A stretch of DNA of 55,089 nt, taken from positions 1-55,089 of the forward strand of contig JAUZRQ010000071.1 in the NCBI GenBank assembly GCA_030950365.1. The letters run 5' to 3'. The notes beneath the pieces were generated by a model, which was not told the DNA's origin, did no database searches, and was given only the letters and a program-made list of their open reading frames with translations. Of this stretch, positions 7,347 through 16,100 are shown piece after piece (within the stretch, counting starts at the first letter, position 1; each line of letters starts with the position of its first letter). This DNA comes from Candidatus Zhuqueibacterota bacterium. GTDB lineage: Bacteria > Zhuqueibacterota > Zhuqueibacteria > Zhuqueibacterales > Geothermadaptataceae. A program made the translations under genes and the position numbers.

Positions 7347-8375
7347 ATGCAAACCTTACCTGTCCTGGAATCTTCCCTGAATCCTGAGGAGGAGGCCCGG
7401 TACAATTTTGACGACTTTCTCGCCCGACGCGGCATTGAACTGCCGCCCCTGACCATCGAAACCCTGCAGGTGAACATCACCCGGATGTGCAATCAGGCCT
7501 GCACGCACTGCCACGTGGATGCCTCGCCCAAACGCACCGAGCAAATGAGCCGCGAGGCCGTGGATCGCTGTCTCGAGATTCTGGCCGAGCACGAGAGCAT
7601 CCAGAATCTCGACATCACTGGCGGCGCGCCCGAGCTGAATCCGCATTTCGATTACATGGTGGTTGAAGCAAAAAAGCTGGGCAAGCACGTGATGGTGCGC
7701 CACAACCTGACGGTGACGTTCGATGGCCATCCGCAGACCGGCGAAAGCAAACGCTATCTGCCTGACTTTTTTGCCGAGAATCAGGTCGAGGTGATTTCGT
7801 CCCTGCCCTATTATCAGGAATACTTCACCGATCGCCAGCGCGGCCGCGGCGTCTTTCAGAAGAGCATCGACAGTCTGCGGCTGCTGAATGAGAAGGGCTA
7901 CGGCCATGACGGTACCGGCCTGTTGCTCAATCTGGTGTACAATCCGGCGGGCGCCTTTTTGCCGGCGCCGCAGGCCAATCTCGAGGCCGATTTCAAGCAC
8001 GAGCTAAAGAACCGCTTCGGCATCGTGTTCAACAGTTTGTTCACCATCACCAACATGCCCATCCACCGCTTCAAGGAAATGCTGTACCGCAAAAACATTT
8101 ACGATGACTACATGGAGAAGCTCACCAGCAATTTCAATCCGTGTGCGGCGGAGGGCGTGATGTGCCGCTCGCTGATCAGCGTGGGCTACGACGGCCGGCT
8201 GTACGATTGCGATTTCAACCAGATGCTGGACATGCAGATCGAAAACGGCAAGCCCATGACGATTTTCAATTTCGATTTCGATCAACTCATGCAGCGCAAA
8301 ATTCGCTTTGCCTCGCACTGTTTTGGATGCACGGCCGGCGCGGGCAGCAGTTGCGGCGGCGCCACGGCCGGATAG
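7347..8375 (+). CDS. arsS: Arsenosugar biosynthesis radical SAM protein ArsS
   Basis: A 342-residue radical SAM enzyme. The 4Fe-4S/SAM motif is M-C48-NQA-C52-TH-C55, followed by the GGE-equivalent strand DITGGAPELNPHF. The C-terminus has the Cys-rich signature of the family: CAAEGVMCRSL, DCDFNQML and the end CFGCTAGAGSSCGG. In the ArsS / 'radical SAM-Cys-rich' family one of these C-terminal positions is often selenocysteine; this copy uses Cys throughout and ends at a TAG. The family is linked to adding the 5'-deoxyadenosyl group of SAM to dimethylarsinic acid, giving arsenosugar precursors. The start at 7347 is chosen for GGAGGAG just upstream and the usual protein length. ArsM follows 28 bases later. 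Confidence 0.88.
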   Translation: MQTLPVLESSLNPEEEARYNFDDFLARRGIELPPLTIETLQVNITRMCNQACTHCHVDASPKRTEQMSREAVDRCLEILAEHESIQNLDITGGAPELNPHFDYMVVEAKKLGKHVMVRHNLTVTFDGHPQTGESKRYLPDFFAENQVEVISSLPYYQEYFTDRQRGRGVFQKSIDSLRLLNEKGYGHDGTGLLLNLVYNPAGAFLPAPQANLEADFKHELKNRFGIVFNSLFTITNMPIHRFKEMLYRKNIYDDYMEKLTSNFNPCAAEGVMCRSLISVGYDGRLYDCDFNQMLDMQIENGKPMTIFNFDFDQLMQRKIRFASHCFGCTAGAGSSCGGATAG

Positions 8376-8403
8376 ATTAAATCTGTCACATGGAGGAACA
8401 AAT

Positions 8404-9447
8404 ATGAACACAAACCAGACTCTGGAAGCAGTCAAAGAGTACTATGGCAAACGCCTGAATGGCAAACAGGATCTTAAAACCAGCGCCTGCTGCAGTACCG
8501 ATTCCCTGCCCGATTATCAGAAAAAGGTGCTGGCCCGGATCGACGATGAAATTTTAACCAAATTTTACGGCTGCGGCTCTCCCATTCCGCCGCTGCTGGA
8601 AAAATGCACCGTGCTCGATCTTGGCTGCGGCACCGGCCGCGATGTGTATCTCGCCTCGTATTTCGTCGGGCCGCACGGGCTGGTGATCGGCGTGGACATG
8701 ACCGAGGAGCAACTGGCCGTGGCCCGCAAGCATATCGACCGCCAAATGCGCGAATTTGCTTTCGATCGCCCAAACGTCTCGTTCCGGCACGGCTACATCG
8801 AAGACCTGCGCTCGCTGGACATCCCCGACAATTCTGTAGATGTGGTTATCTCCAACTGCGTTATCAACCTATCGCCAGACAAGCGCGCCGTGTTTTCGGA
8901 AATTTTCCGTGTCCTCAAACCCGGCGGCGAGCTGTATTTCGCCGATGTCTTTGCCGGACGCCGGGTGCCGGAAGCGATTAAAGACGACCCAATGCTGTAT
9001 GGCGAATGTCTGGCCGGCGCTATGTACATTGAGGATTTTCGCCGATTGCTGCGCGATCTAAGCGTCCTGGATTACCGTGTGGTGTCCAAATGTCCGATCA
9101 ATATCGATGACCCGGAGGTCAATGCCAAAACCGGCAACATCGATTTCTATTCGATGACCATTCGAGCATTCAAGCTGGATTCGCTCGAGGATATTTGCGA
9201 GGATTACGGCCAGGTTGCGATTTACCGCGGCACAATTCCGGAGCATCCGCACCGGTTCGAGCTGGACGACCACCATGTGTTCGAAACTGGCCGGCCGGTG
9301 CTGGTGTGCGGCAATACGGCGGCCATGCTGCAGGAAACCCGCTACGGCGCGCATTTCGAGATCATCGGCGACCGCTCCATGCATTACGGCCCGTTCGATT
9401 GCAGCAGCGGTTCCCCGTCGACCGAAAGCACCAGTTCCTGCTGCTGA
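8404..9447 (+). CDS. arsM: Arsenite SAM methyltransferase ArsM
   Basis: A 347-residue class I methyltransferase that methylates As(III) using S-adenosylmethionine. The SAM-binding loop is VLDLGCGTGRDVY (residues 70-82). The As(III)-binding cysteines known from characterised ArsM enzymes appear at the expected places: C29/C30 in SACCS, C57 in YGCGSP, C152 in SNCVINLSP and C202 in YGECLAGA. The C-terminal domain is longer than the catalytic core requires and ends in a Cys-rich tail (FDCSSGSP...SSCC) that could bind arsenic. GGAGGA precedes the ATG. With ArsS upstream this predicts production of methylated arsenic and arsenosugars in the cytoplasm. Confidence 0.92.
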   Translation: MNTNQTLEAVKEYYGKRLNGKQDLKTSACCSTDSLPDYQKKVLARIDDEILTKFYGCGSPIPPLLEKCTVLDLGCGTGRDVYLASYFVGPHGLVIGVDMTEEQLAVARKHIDRQMREFAFDRPNVSFRHGYIEDLRSLDIPDNSVDVVISNCVINLSPDKRAVFSEIFRVLKPGGELYFADVFAGRRVPEAIKDDPMLYGECLAGAMYIEDFRRLLRDLSVLDYRVVSKCPINIDDPEVNAKTGNIDFYSMTIRAFKLDSLEDICEDYGQVAIYRGTIPEHPHRFELDDHHVFETGRPVLVCGNTAAMLQETRYGAHFEIIGDRSMHYGPFDCSSGSPSTESTSSCC

Positions 9448-9523
9448 AACTTTGACGCTTCGGCTGCGTATGGCTAAATGTACCCTTTGAAAATGCATTT
9501 TTACAAAATCGCGGGAGCGTCTT

Positions 9524-9850
9524 ATGGAACTCATGAGTCTGTTGTTGATTATCCTGTTCGCCTGGCTGTTTTTCAAAATACTGGGATTCATTTTCAATGC
9601 GGCGGCGTTCATGATCATTCTTCCTCTGAAACTGCTGGCGCTTGGCCTCGCCAGTTTGCTGGTGATTTTCGTGCTGATCCCGATGGGACTGGTAGCAGGC
9701 CTGGCCGGGATCATCCTGGCGCCGCTGGCTGTGCTGGTACCTCTTCTACCGTTTTTGCTGATCGGGGTGGGCATTTACCTTCTGCTGAAAAATCAGCGGC
9801 GCGCGCCCTATCGCCCGACCCCGCAGGAAAAAGGTTCGGCAAGAACTTAA
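9524..9850 (+). CDS. Small hydrophobic membrane protein in the arsenic cluster
   Basis: A 108-residue, very hydrophobic protein with three to four predicted membrane segments (LLLIILFAWLFFKILGFIF; MIILPLKLLALGLASLLVIF; LVAGLAGIILAPLAVLVPLL; FLLIGVGIYLLL) and a basic soluble tail. There are no charged residues in the membrane part, no metal-binding motif and no resemblance to ArsB, Acr3 or other arsenic pumps. It is 76 bases after arsM and reads the same way. The function is unknown. Confidence 0.65.
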   Translation: MELMSLLLIILFAWLFFKILGFIFNAAAFMIILPLKLLALGLASLLVIFVLIPMGLVAGLAGIILAPLAVLVPLLPFLLIGVGIYLLLKNQRRAPYRPTPQEKGSART

Positions 9851-9914
9851 AGGGGAAACAGCACACAAGCCCATTTGGAATCCTGAAATAAATTTTGCGG
9901 AGGTAGCTTGAATC

Positions 9915-10331
9915 ATGGCCTCTCTCGATCCTCTGGCGCCCGGATCCCTGCCAAGACCCGGGTGGATCGGCCGGCTGGTGCGTCTGCTGCTTGGCGGGGT
10001 GTTTCTATGGGGAACCTACCGGCTGCTTTTGGCCCACTTGGAACAGCCTCCTGGCACAAACGCGCCGACGCCGTTGTTTTTAATGGCGATCGTCGTCGCG
10101 TTTTATGGCTGGCATCTTCTGGCCGCGCAATATTCGCAGGTTTTGCCGCCCAAACGGGCCACGCTTGTTCCAATTGTGCTGACCGGACTGTTGCTGATCG
10201 CGGATGGACTGGTGTACCAACGGCTGTGGGCGCCCCCGGCGGCATGGTTCCTGTTCGTTATGACGGTTTCTATCCTGGGGTTCATTGGCTTTTCGTTTTT
10301 GCTTGCAGCGCTGCTGGCCGCGCCTGGCTGA
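9915..10331 (+). CDS. Membrane protein of unknown function, end of the arsenic cluster
   Basis: A 138-residue protein with a basic N-terminal segment and about four hydrophobic helices: LVRLLLGGVFLWGTYRLLL, LFLMAIVVAFYGWHLLAA, LVPIVLTGLLLIADGLVY, and FLFVMTVSILGFIGFSFLLA. I do not recognise the family. GGAGG lies 11 bases before the ATG. It is the last gene before the terminator at 10437 and lies 64 bases after the previous membrane protein gene, so it probably belongs to the arsenic transcript. Confidence 0.65.
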   Translation: MASLDPLAPGSLPRPGWIGRLVRLLLGGVFLWGTYRLLLAHLEQPPGTNAPTPLFLMAIVVAFYGWHLLAAQYSQVLPPKRATLVPIVLTGLLLIADGLVYQRLWAPPAAWFLFVMTVSILGFIGFSFLLAALLAAPG

Positions 10332-10436
10332 GAGACGCGCTCGATTCCCTACGTGATAGGGGAATTGCGGGGCAAACCGGCCAGCGAATTCACCTGAGTG
10401 GGTGGCCTCACCGCTCTGGATGAGTGGGAAAATCGC

Positions 10437-10473
10437 AGACGCGCCCGCTAATTGGCGAGCGCGTCTTTTTTTT
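10437..10473 (+). terminator. Rho-independent terminator of the arsenic cluster
   Basis: AGACGCGC pairs with GCGCGTCT, continues past one mismatch with CGC/GCG around a short loop, and is followed by eight T residues. It lies between the last plus-strand gene and the convergent S9 peptidase gene. Confidence 0.85.
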
Positions 10474-10493
10474 ATTGGCTTCATATTCGTGAC

Positions 10494-12695
10494 CTATTCA
10501 CTTCCAGCCAATTTTGTCGCCGGCGGCGGCTCCGGATGCCGCACATAGCGCTCGAAGAATTCAATGATCCGGTTCAGTCGATCCATGCGGCGGTAGGGAT
10601 GGCCGCTGCGCGACAGGTCGTGGCCTTCGTTCGGATAGCGAATGTATTCCACTGGCCGCCCCAGGGCTTTCAGACTCTTGTACAGATACTCGGATTGAAT
10701 CACTCCCGTGCGCAAGTCGCGATCGGCGTGCATGATGAGTAAAGGCGTGCGGATGTTTTCCACGAACGTTTGCGGCGAGTTGGCATCGAGAATGCGGCGG
10801 ATGTCAACGTCCCAGGGGTAGCCGCCAAAATGATTGGGAATCAGCCGCCAGGCGCGGCCCTCGCCGAAAAACACCGAAAGATCGTACACCCCGCGTTGCG
10901 CCACCGCCGCTTTGAAGCGGTGATCCTGCGACACGATCCACGCCGTCATGTAGCCGGCGTAGCTGCCACCGGTCACAAAAAGCTGATCTGCATCCACCCA
11001 ATCCAGTTTTGCGGCGGTATCGGCCACGGCCAGGATGTCGCTTGCCGGACCTTCGCCCCAGTTTTGATAATTGGCATGCTGAAACGCATAGCCATAGCCG
11101 CCGCTGCCGCGCGGATTGCAAAACACCACACCATAACCCCAGGCGGTCAGCAACTGGAACTCGTGCCACATGGTGAATTCGCCCGGTCCCCACATGGCGC
11201 TCGGCCCACCGTGAATCTCCACCACCAGCGGATAGCGCACGCCCGGCTTCCAGCCCACTGGCTTCATGATCCAGTACTGCACCCGGCGGCCATCGGGGCG
11301 CGTCAACCAGTGCTCCTTGGGAAAGGTGACGATACGCTTGTGCAGCCAGCGTTCGTTGAAATCGGACAGCCGCTCCAGATGGCGGCCCCGGCGGTCGGCA
11401 CGGTACAGCTCGTAGGGATTGCGCACCTCGGTCAGCGCCACCAGCAGGTGCTTCCGGCCCACGACGTAATCGCGAACGCCGCGATCGCCGGCAATGAGCG
11501 TTTCCACCGCGCCGCCGAACACCGGCACCCGGTACAGCGGAAAATCGCCCTCGCTGGCGGCAACAAAGTAAACATACCGGCTATTGGGCGAAAACCGGTG
11601 ATTGAACACGCTGCGGTCCAGGGTTTGCGTCAGCCACTGTGGCTGGCCGCCATCGGCCGCGATTTTGGCCAGATGCCGCTGCGCGTAGCCCATGCGCGTG
11701 CTGTCAGTGGCGATAAACACGATGGTTTTGCCGTCGGGCGCGTATTTTGGCTGCGACACCAGATAGCCGGACCAGTTCAGAAACAGCTCCGCCTGCTTTT
11801 GCGCCACATCGATGCGCCACAGGTCGCTGTCGCGCGTGCGGTCGGGGTGCTGCGTGAAACGCACCGACGAACAGATGATGAACCGGCCATCCGGCGACCA
11901 CTCCGGATTTTGAAAATTTTGAAAACCGTGGGTAAGCTGCTCGGCTTTGGCGTCTGGCTCCGCGCGCACCACAAACACGTGCGTGAATTTCAGCTCGGGC
12001 TGCAGCTCGTGCTCCCCCTGCAAACTGAGCCGGGTGAACACGCGCGGGTTGTGATCGGCGGCATTTTTGGCCAGCCAGGCGCGGATGCCCTTGAGTGAGC
12101 CGTCGGGACGGGCGGTAAGGCTGTCCCGCTGCGACGGTTTGAGCGACTTCCAGTTCGGTGCGTCCCGCCACTTCCGCCCAGGTCGCTCGTACGGCCACGG
12201 CGGCTCGCCCTCGATGGCCCATTCCGGAATCTGGCTGGTGAACAAAAGTTCGGTCCCAACCGGCGACCAGCGTGGACGGCTGGCACCGAACCGGGCATCG
12301 GTGACCCGATAGGCCTCGCCACCGGTCAGCGGCAAAATCCAGATTTGTGGCTTTTGGCCATGCCGCCGGACAAACGCAATGCGCTGGCCGTCCGGCGACC
12401 ACACCGGCGAACTGTCGCTGCGCTCGCCGAAGGTCAGTTGCACCGGCGGCTGTTTCGCTTCCAGATCGACCAGGTACAGATGGCGAAAATAGCGGTATTC
12501 GCCGTTGCTGTTTTTGCCCATGGACGTGAGCACAAAAACCGCCCGCCGGCCGTCCGGCGCCATTTGAAATTGAGTCATGGTCTTCAACTTGAGCACGTCG
12601 CTGGTGGTTACCGGCTGTTTTTCGGCAACGGCCCGGGTGGCCCACAAAATCGCCGCCATCAGCAGCATCCTGAGCATCATTCGGGTGTTCAACAT
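10494..12695 (-). CDS. Exported S9 family peptidase (acylaminoacyl-peptidase / DPP-IV like)
   Basis: A 733-residue serine peptidase. The signal peptide (MLRMLLMAAILWATRAVA) indicates export. Residues 30-440 contain repeated WSPDG strands (SSPVWSPDGQRIAF, NPEWSPDGRFI) of a beta-propeller that gates the active site. The C-terminal alpha/beta-hydrolase domain has the catalytic triad: S578 in GGSYAGY, D660 in HADRDLRTG and H692 in NEGHDLS. It would cut dipeptides or acylated residues from oligopeptides in the periplasm. The ATG at 12695 is preceded by GAGGAT; ten further codons upstream are less likely. It stands alone, convergent to the arsenic cluster and divergent from the 13182 gene. Confidence 0.9.
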   Translation of the reverse strand: MLNTRMMLRMLLMAAILWATRAVAEKQPVTTSDVLKLKTMTQFQMAPDGRRAVFVLTSMGKNSNGEYRYFRHLYLVDLEAKQPPVQLTFGERSDSSPVWSPDGQRIAFVRRHGQKPQIWILPLTGGEAYRVTDARFGASRPRWSPVGTELLFTSQIPEWAIEGEPPWPYERPGRKWRDAPNWKSLKPSQRDSLTARPDGSLKGIRAWLAKNAADHNPRVFTRLSLQGEHELQPELKFTHVFVVRAEPDAKAEQLTHGFQNFQNPEWSPDGRFIICSSVRFTQHPDRTRDSDLWRIDVAQKQAELFLNWSGYLVSQPKYAPDGKTIVFIATDSTRMGYAQRHLAKIAADGGQPQWLTQTLDRSVFNHRFSPNSRYVYFVAASEGDFPLYRVPVFGGAVETLIAGDRGVRDYVVGRKHLLVALTEVRNPYELYRADRRGRHLERLSDFNERWLHKRIVTFPKEHWLTRPDGRRVQYWIMKPVGWKPGVRYPLVVEIHGGPSAMWGPGEFTMWHEFQLLTAWGYGVVFCNPRGSGGYGYAFQHANYQNWGEGPASDILAVADTAAKLDWVDADQLFVTGGSYAGYMTAWIVSQDHRFKAAVAQRGVYDLSVFFGEGRAWRLIPNHFGGYPWDVDIRRILDANSPQTFVENIRTPLLIMHADRDLRTGVIQSEYLYKSLKALGRPVEYIRYPNEGHDLSRSGHPYRRMDRLNRIIEFFERYVRHPEPPPATKLAGSE

Positions 12696-12748
12696 GTTTC
12701 TATCCTCGATGTTACAGGCTTTCATTGCGGCTTTTGCAAATCAGTACG

Positions 12749-12777
12749 TATTTAACGGTTCATCTTTACAAAAGCAA
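12749..12777 (-). promoter_or_regulatory. Possible promoter of the S9 peptidase gene
   Basis: On the minus strand TTGCTT (12777-12772) is followed after exactly 17 bases by TAAATA (12754-12749), about 55 bases before the start codon. Confidence 0.35.
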
Positions 12778-12841
12778 GAGAAACGGAACACAGCGTACAA
12801 AGGCGCCTCATTTGAATTGCCCTCCGGATCGGCCAAATGTA

Positions 12842-12870
12842 TTTGCCTTTTTGGTAAAATTCATTATTTT
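12842..12870 (+). promoter_or_regulatory. Possible promoter of the leader upstream of the 13182 gene
   Basis: TTTGCC, a 17-base spacer and TATTTT lie just before the structured stretch 12904-12997, so transcription would begin near 12880 and include it. The match to consensus is weak. Confidence 0.25.
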
Positions 12871-12903
12871 TACGTATCGATTTAGCATACACCGTTACCT
12901 ATC

Positions 12904-12997
12904 GTTCCGGCTTTCAGCAGCGACTGAAAGGGTGCCGCTGAAATGCCGGAACCTCATATCCGCCTGTTCCCTGGAAAGAGTTTCCGGCGTTTTTTTC
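12904..12997 (+). promoter_or_regulatory. Structured leader with competing hairpins and terminator
   Basis: Hairpin A pairs GTTCCGGC (12904-12911) with GCCGGAAC (12945-12952) and TTTCAGC (12912-12918) with GCTGAAA (12937-12943), with one bulged T. A competing hairpin B pairs CTTTCAG (12911-12917) with CTGAAAG (12924-12930). A terminator-like hairpin (12971-12987: CTGGAAA, GAG loop, TTTCCGG) runs into seven T residues at 12990-12996. GCCGGAA at 12945-12951 can also pair with TTCCGGC at 12982-12988 beside the T run. Mutually exclusive pairings before a T tract are how riboswitches and attenuators work. It matches no riboswitch consensus I know. The gene at 13182 is 185 bases further on. Confidence 0.5.
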
Positions 12998-13181
12998 CCT
13001 TTCGTTTTCGCAAAATGGCATAATAGCCAATAGATCATTATAGAGAATACCATCCAAAAGCGAATCCTTTTATGAATCATTCAGAATAGATACATTTGTA
13101 TTCAAAAAATCATGTCCATCCTCCGAGAGGGAACCCCGCATCTGGGCTGCAGGACTTACCCAAATCATCGAGGAGATCACC

Positions 13182-16100
13182 ATGGCTCATTTCCGCAGAC
13201 TGTATCGCTCTTTTGCAACGCTTTCCGCCTTCCTGATTGTTGGGGGCATGAAAAGCTTCGCCATGTCAAGTTCTGCCCCGGCAGCCATGCCGGCCGCGGA
13301 CAGTCTGACTATTTTGGATTTTGCCATTGAAAATATCACCGACACATCCGCCACCCTGAGCTGGAAAACCAATCTGGCGGCGCAATCGCAGGTCTTCCTC
13401 TGGCTGGATACGCTTGCGGTGGACACCCTGCAATCCGCCGCCGATACCACCCAGCACACGTTTGCGCTAACGGGGCTATGGCCCAATCGCACTTATACCC
13501 TGCGGGTTCTCTCATTCCTGGCCGATGGCAGCGACACCACAGCGGTGGATACCGCCTTCACCACGCTCACCGGCGGCCACGTGGTGTTTGAAAACGTTCA
13601 GACCATCTTTGATCGCAATTGTGTTCGTTGTCATCAGGGAACCAATGCGCCTGCTGATCTGTCGCTGAAAGCCGGGCAGGCGTACGACAACATTGTGAAT
13701 GTGCCCAGCAGCGAAGTGCCGCAATATTTGCGCATCCATCCCGGGCGGCGGGAGAGCAGCTATCTGTATATCAAGATCACTTACGATGTGCCACCGGCCG
13801 GGGCCCGGATGGAAAATCTGCCTCAAGATGAGATTGAGCTCATTGGCCGGTGGATCGACCAGGGCGCGCTGCGCAACCCGCCACCGCCCTACATGGCCAT
13901 GCAAATCCGCACACCGCGCCTGCCCGACGGCGAGATCAACATCGCCTATGGACAGGGCGTCGATGTCTGGGGGGGGCTGCCTCCATACAGCTTTTCAATT
14001 GTTTCGGGCAATCTGCCGCCGGGGCTGAATCTGGACTCCGGCTCCGGGTATATCGCCGGGGTGCCCTCGAGCGAAGGCACCTACGATTTCACTCTGCGCG
14101 TAAGCGACAGCCAGTCGCCGGCCGCGTCGGTCGAGCAAACGTATCGCATCATCATCCGCAACACGCAGAACAAATGGAGCGTGCCGGATGGCTTCGAAAT
14201 CCAGCCGGTGGTGACCGACCTGCATCTGCCGGTGAACATCGCCTTTGTCCCCAATCCCGGCCCGCGGCCGCAGGATCCGTATTTTTACGTGACGCTGCTG
14301 TATGGCGACATCGTCATGGTGCAGCGCAATTTCGAAACCACGCTGTATGCCACCGATCTGCTCAACTTCAATCCCACCGGTGAATTTGCCGGCAGCGGCG
14401 AGCTCGGCGTCACTGGTATTGTCGTTGATCCGCTAACCGGCGATGTGTTTGCCTCCATGGTGTACGATTCCGCCGGGCAAAAATATGGCAAGGTGGTGCG
14501 ATTTCACAGCGAGGACGGCGGACGCACCGCCGCCACGCAGACCGCCATCCTCACCGCCATTCCGGCAGCGGTTTCGCATCAGGTGCACGCGCTGACCATT
14601 GGCCCGGACGGCAAGCTGTATCTCAACACCGGTGACGGATCGCACCCGCATAGCGCGCCGGAGCTGGACGACCTGCGCGGCAAAATCCTGCGCATGAACC
14701 TGGATGGCAGCATGCCGCCGGACAACCCGTTTCCGGGAACCTACATCTATGCCAAAGGATTCCGCAATCCATTCGGCGCAGCATGGCGTCCGGACGATGG
14801 TTTTCTGTACATCAGCGACAACGGTCAGAAGACCGATGACCGGCTGGTGAAGGTGTACCCGGGCGAAGATTACGGCTGGCGGCTGCAAAATCCCGATTTG
14901 ACCACCGGCGCCATTTATCTGTGGAATCCCGTCGTTTCGCCGGTGGAAATGGATTTTTGTGTCAACACGGCATTTCCGCCGCAGTACGAAGGCGACCTGT
15001 TTGTCGGCTGGGCCGGCATTCCGTACCTGTCGGGGCAGAATCCGGTGGGCAAAAAAATCGAGCGTTTCAAACTGGATGCCCATGGGCAGGTCATCGAAAA
15101 CGAAATATTTATCGAATATATTGGCTCGGGGCGCGCCACGGTGGTGGGCGTCGCGTTTGGCCCGGATGGCCTGTACTTCACCGATCTGTTCGGCGAGAAC
15201 GGATTTGACTACAAGGGCCGCGTGCGCGGCAATGTATACCGCGTGCGCTGGGTGAGCAACGACTCGATTCCGCCGGTGATTCAAAACGTGCAAATCACCG
15301 ACATTACCGATAGCTCGGCCACCGTTTTGTGGGAAACCAGCGAACCCGCGCGCAGCCAGGTGGAGTACGGCACGGCTACGGGCTACGGGCAATGGACGCC
15401 TCTGGAAACCAACCTGACGACCCAGCACCGCGCCGAGTTGCGCAACCTGCTGCCCGGCACCCGCTACCATGTACGCATCTGGGCCTGGGATGCCAGCAGC
15501 AACCAGGGCGTTTCGGATGATTTCGATTTCACCACGCCCATCGACAGCAGCTACATCAAGTTTGATCGGATGATCGAAGCCGAGCAGATGCAGTTGATCG
15601 GAGCTGCGGGAATTGTTGCCGGTGACAGCACCGTGAGTCTGTTGAACGCCGGCACCGCCGAAGCCACCGTCCAGTTCCCTGCTGATAGCAGTTACTGGCT
15701 GGTTTTGCGAGCTCGCAACCGGCGGTCCAACAACGTTGCTGTGGAAGTTCGCATCGATTCCACTCTGCTCCGACGGTTTGAAATCGATGCCTCGCCGTTC
15801 GGTCGCTTTGGGGTGAGGTTTTCGGCATCGGAAGGGGCGCATCTCGTTTCCGTCCATGTTCCCGCCTCGGAGAATGCCTTAGATAGCATGGAGGTGGAAC
15901 TGGATTGGCTGCGAGTTTCCTCCTTTGATGGACTACCCGATTCCTCCCAACCGGCGATCGTGAATCTGGCCGTTGCGGATACCGCCAGGACAGCCGCATC
16001 GGTTCACTGGACGACCAACAGGCCAACCCTTGCCTGGCTGCATTTCGGCCCGGACACCCTAACCCGCATGGCCATGACTCCGGATTCGGTTTACCGTACC

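Noticed and set aside
8320-8375. Sec in the C-terminal signature of ArsS
   Set aside because: All positions of CFGCTAGAGSSCGG are Cys codons and the gene ends at TAG, so this is the Cys form.
9445-9480. Possible Sec at the TGA that ends arsM (SSCC-TGA), giving a short extension to a TAA
   Set aside because: The extension (NFDASAAYG) has no family support, CC is a sensible ArsM C-terminus, and no SECIS-like hairpin was seen at the right distance.
10770-12098. 442-codon open frame opposite the S9 peptidase gene
   Set aside because: An antisense frame in GC-rich coding DNA, with His/Ala/Arg-rich translation and no ribosome site; the opposite strand has a complete S9 peptidase.
13100-13181. Riboswitch-like folding just before the 13182 start (CCTCCGAGAGGG and following)
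   Set aside because: Only short local pairings are visible and no known class consensus fits; the stronger structure is upstream at 12904-12997.
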